Under the pieces are notes generated by a model. The model was not told the origin of the DNA, searched no databases, and saw only the letters and a list, made by a program, of their open reading frames with translations. Of a DNA stretch of 64,000 nucleotides, positions 43,166 through 50,431 are shown one piece after another. Positions within the stretch are counted from its first letter, which is position 1; every line of letters begins with the position of its first letter. This DNA comes from DATBRV01 sp036560145 (GTDB taxonomy: Bacteria > Myxococcota_A > UBA9160 > SMWR01), in NCBI GenBank assembly GCA_036560145.1, contig DATBRV010000120.1, positions 102,759 through 166,758 of the forward strand, in the 5' to 3' direction. The position numbers and the translations under genes were made by a program.

Positions 43166-44968
43166 TCAGTCGGCCGCCCTCTGCCGTCGGATCCGATCGA
43201 GGTTCGCGCGGGCGAGCGGGTTCGACGGATCCAGGCGGAGCACTTCGAGGTACTGCGCGATCGCGGGCTCGAACCGCCCCTGCCGCTCGAGCACCACGCC
43301 CAGGCTGATGCGCGCGTCCGCGTCGAGCGGCGCGATCCGAAGCGCGGCCTCGAACTCGCTCTCGGCGTCCAGGATCCGCGACTGCTGGAGGCGGAGATGC
43401 CCCAGGTTGTAACGCGCGCAGGCCGCCTGCGGATTCGATCGGAGCGCCTGGCTGCAACGCTGATCCGCCTCCGCCAGCCGCCCGGCTCGCGTGAGCACGC
43501 CGCACAGGTTGCAGAGCGCCGCCGTGGCGTGCGGCTTGATCCGCACCAGCTCGGACCAGCGGTCGATCGCCTCCTGCGTCCGCCCGAGCTCGAGCAGGAC
43601 GCCGGCGAGGCTGTTGAGAGCGCCGGTGTAGTCCGGATCGATCCGGATCGCTTCCGAATAGTGGACCAGCGAGCGCTCGCGGTCGCCCGGCTGGTTTCTC
43701 TGGTAATAGGCCGAAGCGAGGTTGTGCTGGGCGATCGCGTTCTCCGCGGTGACCTGGATGGCCCGCTCGAAGAGCGGGATCGAGGCCCGCCAGTACCCGC
43801 ATTGCAGGAACGCGAGCCATCCGGCCGCCGCCAGCGAAGCGATCGCGACGGCTCCTGCAGAGCGCTGCCGGCGTCCGAACAGCGGAGGCACGCCCCACGC
43901 CAGCAGGATGAAGATGCCCACCAGCGGCAGGTAGGTGTAGCGGTCGGCGCGCGCCTGGTATCCCACCTGGATGATGCCGATCACCGGGACGAGCGTCCCG
44001 AGATACCAGAGCCAGCCGACGATCAGATACGGCCGGGATCTCCCCAGGATCGCGATCCCCACGCTGACGGCCGCCAGGAACAGCGCCGCGCCCAGCCACG
44101 AGGCGAGCGGCAGCTCGCTCCCGGGGTGCGGGTAGAAGACCGCGAGCCCGATCGGCCACAAGGTCTGCTTCAGGTAGAGCGCGTAGGAGAGGACGGCGTT
44201 GGCGAGGCGCGCCGCGAGCGGATAGGCGTCGAGGCTTCCGAGCGCGCCGCCGGCGCGCTGCGCGATCACGGTCGTCGCCGAAGACGCCGCCGCCAGCGCC
44301 AGCAGCGGAAGCTTCTCGCGCACGAGCTGGAGGAGCGTCCTCTCGCGGCGCCGGCCGAGCGGCCAGTAGTCGAACAGGAGCAGCACGCAGGGCAGCGTGA
44401 CGAGCATCGGCTTGCTGAGCAGGCCGAGGCCGAACGAGAGCAGCACGGCCGCGTAGCGGAGGGCTCCAGGGCGCTCGGTCCAGCGGAGCCAGAGCAGCAT
44501 CGTGAGGAACCAGAACAGCGTGGAGAGCACGTCCTTCCGCTCGGCGACCCACGCGACCGACTCCACGTGGAGCGGGTGCAGCGCGAAGAGCGCGGCCACC
44601 CACGCGCTCTTCCAGCGATCCCGGCTGGCGCGGTCGAGCAGCCGGAAGAGGAGCAGGGTGCTCGCGGTGTGGAGCAGGAGATTCGTCAGGTGGAACATGC
44701 GCGGGTCGAGGCCCGCGATCTCGGCGTCGAGCATCAGCGAGAGCCAGCTGAGCGGAATCCAGTTCGCGAAGAAGAAGGTTGTGAACGCCCAGCGCAGCCC
44801 TTCCCAGCCGAGGCCCCGCTCCACCCACGGATTGGTCACCACCGCCTCGGGATCGTCGTAGCTGATGAAGCCGAAGCCGAGCGTCTGCCCGAAGACCGCG
44901 AGCACCGAAAACGCGAGCAGCGAGCAGACGAGCCAGGTCGGCGCGGCCCTTCGGATCGGAGATTCCAA
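43166..44968 (-). CDS. TMTC-like membrane protein with TPR domain
   Basis: A protein of about 600 residues. The membrane part (residues 1-390) has GFISYDDPEAVVTNPW and LHPLHVESVAWVAERKD, the same two signatures as in the protein at 40153. Residues about 400-595 are five or six TPR units (AIAQHNLASAYYQRN, ALNSLAGVLLELGRT, ARISLGVVLERQGRF). The start is a TTG at 44968 and not certain; it leaves eleven residues before the first membrane helix. Role inferred: GT-C sugar transfer with TPR-guided acceptor recognition. It diverges from the SGNH-like gene at 45065. Confidence 0.84.
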   Translation of the reverse strand: MESPIRRAAPTWLVCSLLAFSVLAVFGQTLGFGFISYDDPEAVVTNPWVERGLGWEGLRWAFTTFFFANWIPLSWLSLMLDAEIAGLDPRMFHLTNLLLHTASTLLLFRLLDRASRDRWKSAWVAALFALHPLHVESVAWVAERKDVLSTLFWFLTMLLWLRWTERPGALRYAAVLLSFGLGLLSKPMLVTLPCVLLLFDYWPLGRRRERTLLQLVREKLPLLALAAASSATTVIAQRAGGALGSLDAYPLAARLANAVLSYALYLKQTLWPIGLAVFYPHPGSELPLASWLGAALFLAAVSVGIAILGRSRPYLIVGWLWYLGTLVPVIGIIQVGYQARADRYTYLPLVGIFILLAWGVPPLFGRRQRSAGAVAIASLAAAGWLAFLQCGYWRASIPLFERAIQVTAENAIAQHNLASAYYQRNQPGDRERSLVHYSEAIRIDPDYTGALNSLAGVLLELGRTQEAIDRWSELVRIKPHATAALCNLCGVLTRAGRLAEADQRCSQALRSNPQAACARYNLGHLRLQQSRILDAESEFEAALRIAPLDADARISLGVVLERQGRFEPAIAQYLEVLRLDPSNPLARANLDRIRRQRAAD

Positions 44969-45064
44969 CCAGCGCTCCCGCGAGATCGGTCGCGAGTGTA
45001 GACCCTGGAGCGGCTACCCTGGTAGGCTTCCGACCCGCGCAGCTGCCGACTCGGAGCGCCGACC

Positions 45065-46255
45065 GTGCCGCACCGGACCCGCTCTCTGCTCGCCCGATTC
45101 GCGCTCGCCGCCGGCTCGCTCGCGTTCTTCTTCGGCCTGCTCGAGCTGTTCGCGCGTCACGCGAACTCCGAGATCCCGGAGCGGCTCGCCCGGGCGGACG
45201 CGCTGGCCGTGGCCGAGCTGGAGCAGCGCGACCCGGAGCTCTTCTGGCGATACCGCCCGAATCAGGAGGTCGAGAAGCAGAAGATCCGGGTGCGGACGAA
45301 CGACTTCGGCCTGCGAGACCGCGCTCGCACGCGGGAGAAGCCCGCCGGCGTGTTCCGGATCCTCTCGCTCGGCGAGTCGACGACGTTCGGCGAGAACCTG
45401 GAAGCGACGGAGACCTATTCGTTCCTGCTCGAGCAGCTGCTCGAAGCCGATGGCACGCTCGGGCGCGGCGTCGAGGTCTGGAACTGCGGGATCTGCTCCT
45501 ACACCACCTACCAGAGCGTGAAGTGGCTCGAGCGCGATGGGCTCTCGTTCCAGCCCGACCTGGTCCTCTTCTATCACGAGATGAACGATTTCCTGCCCAC
45601 CTATCACCGGACCGGCGACGGGCAGGCGCTGGGCCTGGGGCGGACCGACCGCGAGCTGGCGGCGCTCCGCGGGCGACTCGGCCCGTTGATCCTGCTGCTC
45701 GAGAACAGCCACTTCTATCGCTGGCTCCGGATCCGCGTGTTGCTGGCCGCGTCGCGCGCGCTGGCGCCCGCGCTCGAGCCGCGCGGGCGCGTGTTCCAGG
45801 AGACGGGGTCGCCCGAGTACGATCCCGCGCTTCGGCTCCGCATGCCCTGGAAGACGCTTCCGATCGCGCCCGCCGATCCGAAGGCCTGGCCCGATCCGCT
45901 CCCGTACATGGAGAATCCCAACCCGCTCTGCCGCGTTCCGGATCCCGACCGCCTGGCCCTCCTGAGCGAGCTCGTGCAGCTCCTGCGCGGGCGCGGCGTC
46001 GACCTCGTGCTGATCCATCCCGCCTACCAGCTGAGCCGGCCCCACCGCTGCGTTCTCACCGAGCTCGCGCGCAGGGAGGGCGTCCCCGTCGTCGAGATGG
46101 AGCGGATCGTCGCCGAGGCGGGCGTCCCGAAGAACGAGGCGTTCTTCGACATCTACCACCCCAAAGCCGCCCTCCACCGCCGGCTCGCCGAGGAGCTCGC
46201 GCGCGTGGTGCGTCCGCGCATCCCGCCCGCTCCCGCGGACGTCAGCTCTCGCTGA
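45065..46255 (+). CDS. membrane-anchored SGNH-hydrolase-like protein
   Basis: A 396-residue protein with an N-terminal membrane helix (about 9-31). VRTNDFGLRDR, typical of this subfamily, precedes GESTTFG (nucleophile Ser105); NCGICSYTTYQ, FYHEMNDF and FFDIYHPKAALH (Asp-x-x-His) supply the other SGNH positions, with Asn of MND as block III. GTG start. It is the sixth SGNH-type protein in the window counting the AlgX-like one, and the last gene of the glycan region. Its end overlaps the convergent ATP-grasp gene by 14 bases. Confidence 0.85.
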   Translation: MPHRTRSLLARFALAAGSLAFFFGLLELFARHANSEIPERLARADALAVAELEQRDPELFWRYRPNQEVEKQKIRVRTNDFGLRDRARTREKPAGVFRILSLGESTTFGENLEATETYSFLLEQLLEADGTLGRGVEVWNCGICSYTTYQSVKWLERDGLSFQPDLVLFYHEMNDFLPTYHRTGDGQALGLGRTDRELAALRGRLGPLILLLENSHFYRWLRIRVLLAASRALAPALEPRGRVFQETGSPEYDPALRLRMPWKTLPIAPADPKAWPDPLPYMENPNPLCRVPDPDRLALLSELVQLLRGRGVDLVLIHPAYQLSRPHRCVLTELARREGVPVVEMERIVAEAGVPKNEAFFDIYHPKAALHRRLAEELARVVRPRIPPAPADVSSR

Positions 46256-47234
46256 AGGGAACCTGGGGCCTGCCGACGGGCGACACCATCGCATGCCGCC
46301 GGGTGGCCTCGATCAGACCTTCGGCCGCGCGGTCGAGGGCGCCGAACTGGCGGTAGAGGTCGATCCCATGCGCCTTCTGCATGCTGCGGCCCGTCTTCGA
46401 CGACAGGTGCCACACGGTGCCGCCCGAATTCGCCTCGACCACGAAGACCTCGCCGGTCTCCGCGTCGCGCAGCAGGTCGATGCCCAGATAGGGGTAATCC
46501 GGAAACGCCAGCCGATGCGCCCGCTCGGCGAGGGCGATCAGCTCCTCGTCGTCGGTCAGGGCATAGGTCGAGGTCATCGACGGCGCGATGATCTGGATGC
46601 CGCCGCCGGTCTTGGAGCCTGCGAACTGCCAGCGGCTCTCGAGCCGCCGCTTCTGGTGCGATTGCTCGACGCGCCAGGCATAGAGCGCCCGGCCGAGGAA
46701 CGTGCAGACGCGGTAGGAAACGGCCCAGGGCCCGGTGTACACGAAGCGCTGGGCCAGCAGCGGGCCCTTGTGGATCATGTGCCTCGGCGGGAAGTTCTCC
46801 GGCGCTTCCCAGCGGACACGGCCCGTCTTGCGGATCCGGACGTCGAAGCCCTGGCCGCCGCGTGTCGGCTTGACGACCACGTAGGGCCCCCAGACCCCGG
46901 GATCGAGGCGCGTGCACGGCTCGATCACGGTCCAATCCGGTACCGGGATCCCGACCCAGCGAAGCCGCTCCAGCTCCACGTGCTTCGGAATCCACGGCGT
47001 GTGCAGGATCCGACCGCTCAGGAACCGGCTGCGGCTGAGAGCGCCGAAGCCGATCGTCAGCGTCGGCCGGAAGGCGTGCGGGAGCAGGTGCCACTGTTCG
47101 GTGCGGTGCTTGCCGACCACCGCGACCTCGACGTCGGGAGCCCGCCTCTCGACGCGCTCCGCCAGACCGGAGAGATCGCGCCGGCCGATGCTGCGGGCGA
47201 GCGGCCTCGCGAGCACCAGGCGGTAGCGCCTCAC
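46242..47234 (-). CDS. ATP-grasp ligase-like protein
   Basis: A 330-residue soluble protein. The ATP-grasp core shows WGPYVVVKPTRGGQGFDVR (Lys and Gly-rich loop), a hinge region near PYLGIDLLRDAETGE and the metal-binding VFVVEANSGG (Glu, Asn). The N-terminal part contains TIGFGALSRSRFL and PVPDWTVIEP, where the peptide-binding substrate usually sits. Enzymes of this fold form amide bonds by acyl phosphates, for example RimK, glutathione synthetase or YheC/D types; substrate not identifiable. GTG start 47234, 104 bases after the molybdopterin gene on the same strand, so probably the last gene of that string. Confidence 0.8.
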   Translation of the reverse strand: MRRYRLVLARPLARSIGRRDLSGLAERVERRAPDVEVAVVGKHRTEQWHLLPHAFRPTLTIGFGALSRSRFLSGRILHTPWIPKHVELERLRWVGIPVPDWTVIEPCTRLDPGVWGPYVVVKPTRGGQGFDVRIRKTGRVRWEAPENFPPRHMIHKGPLLAQRFVYTGPWAVSYRVCTFLGRALYAWRVEQSHQKRRLESRWQFAGSKTGGGIQIIAPSMTSTYALTDDEELIALAERAHRLAFPDYPYLGIDLLRDAETGEVFVVEANSGGTVWHLSSKTGRSMQKAHGIDLYRQFGALDRAAEGLIEATRRHAMVSPVGRPQVPFSES

Positions 47235-47338
47235 GATCGCCCGGCGCCCCGCCCCACCGCGATCGATCCCGCGGCGGTCTCGGCAATGCCGGCGGCGAAG
47301 TGCTTCTCGACGTGCGGCGTCCTGAGCATCGGGCCGGA

Positions 47339-49570
47339 TCACGCCTCCGGAAGGCCCGACCAGCTCCCGGTCTCCTGCGGTCCGGCGGCGGGCCGGACGT
47401 CGACGGGGATGCCGGTCAGGCGGGCCATGCCGGAGATCCGCTCGATCGCGTCCGGTCCGTCGGCGGCGAGCAGGTTCACGTTCACGCCCCGCGTGCGGCT
47501 CGCGACCGAGAGCCCGGTCGCGCGCTGGTGTCCCCAGCCGTGGGGCAGCGCGACGGTCCCCGGCATCAGCTCGAACAGGGTGCGGACGGGGACGCGCACC
47601 GTGGCGATCTCGCTCGAGACGTCGGCGAGGTCGCCATCGGCGAGGCCGGCCCGGGCGGCGTCCTGCGGGTGCATGTAGAGGTGGTTGGTGGCCCGGTCGC
47701 CGGCGACGAACTCCTCGAAGTTGTGGGTCCACGAGTTGTGAGTCGCGACGTGCCGCTTCGTGATCAGGCGGAGCCGCCCGGCGCTGGCGCGCTCGCGGTC
47801 GAAGGCGGCGGCGAGCTCGCGCGCGGCGTCCACCAGCTCCGGCGGCGCCAGGTGCACGCGGCCGTCGTCGGTCACGACACGCTGGCCCAGAAAATCGGAC
47901 TCGCGATGCTCCGGTCGCAAGCGGCCGTGCGGCTCGCCGAGCAGCCGGGCGAAGCCGCCGTTGCCCGTCGCGCGCAGCAGGAGCGAGAGCAGCAGCTCCT
48001 GCGGGATCTCCGGCTGCCGGCCGGGCCGGCGCGCGGAGTGCAGCCGCTTCGCCGCCTCGAGCACCCATTGCGCCAGGCGGGAGCCGAAGAGCGGCGCGCC
48101 CGCCGCCCGGGCCAGATCGAGGTAGATGGTGGCCTCGTCGCGCTGCTCGCCGTCGGGGGGGAGGATCTCGCGGGTGGCCTGGAGGTAGGGCTTCGATTGC
48201 AGCCCGAGCATCAAGGGGAAGATGAACGGGAGATCCGGCCGCTGGATCGGAGCCGTACACGGGAGCACGTAGTGCGCGAGGCTCGCCGTCTCGGTCGGCA
48301 GGATGTCGAGCACCACCAGCAGCTCGAGCGATTCGAACGCCTTCGCCAGCCGCCCGGAGTTCGCCATCGTGATCAGCGGATTGCCGCCGGTCACGAAGAG
48401 AGCGCGGACCTGCTTCGGCCCGGGGGTCAGGATCTCGTCGGCCAGGATGCCGCCGGGGAAGGCGTCGTTCACCGACGAGAAATCGCCGACCCGGGAGCGA
48501 TCCTCGCGCATCAGCACGCCGTTCTTCACGCCGAAGCGCGGAAAGTCCATCACCCCGCGGCCGACCAGCGTGCCGCCGCGGCGGTCGAGATTGCCCGAGA
48601 GCGCGTTGATGCACTCCATCAGCCAGAACGCGAGCGAGCCGTGCCCGCCCATGTTGACGCCCGTCGAGCAGTAGAGCGCCGCGCCCTGCGCCGCGCGGTG
48701 GACAGCGACGACCTCGCGCAGCTTCTCCGGCGCGATGCCGGTCACCTCGGCCGTGCGTTCGGGCGTCCAGGGCGCGGCGATGCGCTCGACCTCGTCCGCG
48801 CCCGTCATGAAGCTCGCGGCCTTCGCGCGATCCACCCCGCCGGTGGCGAACATCTCCTGGAGGAAGGACAGGAAGAAGAAGACGTCCGTGCCGGGGCGGA
48901 TGAAGACGTGCTCGCTGGCGACCTTCGCCGTCTCGGTGCGGCGCGGATCCACCACGATCACCCGGCCTCCGCGCTGCTGGATCTCGCGCAGCCGCTCGAT
49001 CGGATTGGAGACCTGGAGGAAGCTCCACTTCGACACCACCGGATTCGCGCCCACGATGATCAGGCACTGGGTGTGATCGACGTCCGGGAAGGGCTGCGTG
49101 AAGGGAAAGCCGTAGACCTGCCGCGCCACCGCGAACTTGTTGCTGCAATCCTGCGTCGCCGAGGCGTACATGCTCTTCGAACCGACCCCGGTCATGAAGC
49201 CCTGCGCGAAGACCGGATGCAGGACGCCGAATCCGGCCGCGGTGCCGACGTACATGGCGATCGCGTCCGGGGAGAAGCGCGCGCGGATCTCCTTCACCTT
49301 GGCGCCGATCTCGCTGATCGCCTGCTGCCAGGGCACGCGCACCAGCTCGCCGTCCGTCCGTTTGGCCGGATATAGAAGCCGGTCGGGCGACGCGAAGAGC
49401 TTGTGCTGCTTGAGGCCCTTCATGCAGCCGAAGCCGCGCGTCGCCACGTGCTCCGGATCCGGGCGGATCTGGCGGATGGCGCCGTCCTCCAGCGTGATCT
49501 CGAGGCCGCAGAGGGCCTCGCAGATCCGGCAGAAGGTGTGGCGGGTCTCGGTGCTGGCGGCGGCGGACAT
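47339..49570 (-). CDS. molybdopterin-dependent oxidoreductase (DMSO reductase family)
   Basis: A 743-residue protein. The N-terminal [4Fe-4S] motif has Cys14, Cys17, Cys21 and Cys49 (FCRICEALCG and GFGCMKG). GSKSMYASATQDCSNKF holds Cys142 at about the Mo-ligand position. Cofactor-binding features follow (IIVGANPVVSKWSF, VVDPRRTET, FVTGGNPLIT) and the C-terminal dinucleotide-binding domain has HGWGHQRATGL. There is no Tat signal, so it should be cytoplasmic, unlike most respiratory members. Length and signature fit a widespread, poorly characterised group beside formate dehydrogenases and nitrate reductases. It lies 13 bases after the UbiE-like gene. Substrate unknown. Confidence 0.9.
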   Translation of the reverse strand: MSAAASTETRHTFCRICEALCGLEITLEDGAIRQIRPDPEHVATRGFGCMKGLKQHKLFASPDRLLYPAKRTDGELVRVPWQQAISEIGAKVKEIRARFSPDAIAMYVGTAAGFGVLHPVFAQGFMTGVGSKSMYASATQDCSNKFAVARQVYGFPFTQPFPDVDHTQCLIIVGANPVVSKWSFLQVSNPIERLREIQQRGGRVIVVDPRRTETAKVASEHVFIRPGTDVFFFLSFLQEMFATGGVDRAKAASFMTGADEVERIAAPWTPERTAEVTGIAPEKLREVVAVHRAAQGAALYCSTGVNMGGHGSLAFWLMECINALSGNLDRRGGTLVGRGVMDFPRFGVKNGVLMREDRSRVGDFSSVNDAFPGGILADEILTPGPKQVRALFVTGGNPLITMANSGRLAKAFESLELLVVLDILPTETASLAHYVLPCTAPIQRPDLPFIFPLMLGLQSKPYLQATREILPPDGEQRDEATIYLDLARAAGAPLFGSRLAQWVLEAAKRLHSARRPGRQPEIPQELLLSLLLRATGNGGFARLLGEPHGRLRPEHRESDFLGQRVVTDDGRVHLAPPELVDAARELAAAFDRERASAGRLRLITKRHVATHNSWTHNFEEFVAGDRATNHLYMHPQDAARAGLADGDLADVSSEIATVRVPVRTLFELMPGTVALPHGWGHQRATGLSVASRTRGVNVNLLAADGPDAIERISGMARLTGIPVDVRPAAGPQETGSWSGLPEA

Positions 49571-49583
49571 GCGCGGGGCCCTC

Positions 49584-50375
49584 TCAGGCGGGCGTCGCCC
49601 CGGATCCGGATCGCTTCGTCCCCGTGTACTCGCAGAAGGCGCCGGGCACCACCACCTGGAAGCGCGGGGCCTCGAAGCCGGCCTCCCGCATCGCCTGGAG
49701 GATGGTCTCGGGCGGAACGCACTGCTCCACGGTGTCCCAGTAGTAGTCCATCAGCTCCTTCGCCGGGCGGCTGCGCGTGGAGAGCAGGGTCATGCCGGGG
49801 ATCACGCGCGCCCACACGAAGCGCGTGAGCTTGTGGCCGAGGGCGGACTCCGGCACGTGGCCTTCCAGGATCCACAGCTTGCCGCCGGGACGCAGCACGC
49901 GCAGATACTCGCGGAAGGTCGCGACCAGGTCGGAGACGTGGCGCAGCGCGATGCCCATGGTCACGAAGTCGAAGCGGTTCGAGGCGAAGGGCAGCGCCTC
50001 CGCGACGCCCCGCGTGAGCGGTCCCTTGAAGACGCGCCGCGCCTGGCCGAGCATCCCGATGCTCGGATCCACGCCGAATACCCGTCCTTCGGGTCCCACG
50101 ATGCGCGCCGCGCCGCGGGCCACCGCCGCCGTCCCGATCGCGACGTCGAGCACGTGCATGCCCGGCCGGAGCCCGGCGCGCTTGAGCGAGAGCCGCCGGT
50201 AGAGGAGGCCGCCGTTCAGGAACAGCCCCTCGATCGTGTTGTAGTGGTGCGCCGTCTCGTTGAAGAGATCGATGACGTAGCGATGCCGCTTGGCGTCGTC
50301 GTCGTAGTAGCGGCCCAGCGGCGCGTGGGGCGGAACCGGCTCGCCGGGGTCGAGGGGCTGGGGCGACGTGTTCAT
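49584..50375 (-). CDS. UbiE/COQ5-like SAM-dependent methyltransferase
   Basis: A 263-residue soluble protein. The region YVIDLFNETAHHYNTIEGL matches the N-terminal UbiE helix; VLDVAIGTAAVARGAARIV is motif I, followed by GRVFGVDPSIGML, VAEALPFASNRFDFVTMG and VLRPGGKLWILEG. UbiE methylates the quinone ring in menaquinone and ubiquinone synthesis. Motif I (AIGTAA for the usual CGTGD) and the lack of other quinone genes make a different small-molecule substrate equally possible. ATG 50375 is preceded by GAGGA at a fitting distance; an ATG at 50408 is the alternative. Lies between the octahaem cytochrome (56 bases) and the molybdopterin gene. Confidence 0.83.
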   Translation of the reverse strand: MNTSPQPLDPGEPVPPHAPLGRYYDDDAKRHRYVIDLFNETAHHYNTIEGLFLNGGLLYRRLSLKRAGLRPGMHVLDVAIGTAAVARGAARIVGPEGRVFGVDPSIGMLGQARRVFKGPLTRGVAEALPFASNRFDFVTMGIALRHVSDLVATFREYLRVLRPGGKLWILEGHVPESALGHKLTRFVWARVIPGMTLLSTRSRPAKELMDYYWDTVEQCVPPETILQAMREAGFEAPRFQVVVPGAFCEYTGTKRSGSGATPA

Positions 50376-50431
50376 CGGGTCCTCGTTCGTCGGTGGATGG
50401 GCTTGCATGGTGCGCGCACCGGCGGCGCATT

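Noticed and set aside
42098..45001. 967-codon plus-strand frame opposite the TMTC-like genes
   Set aside because: Same antisense composition; TPR and membrane signatures lie on the minus strand.
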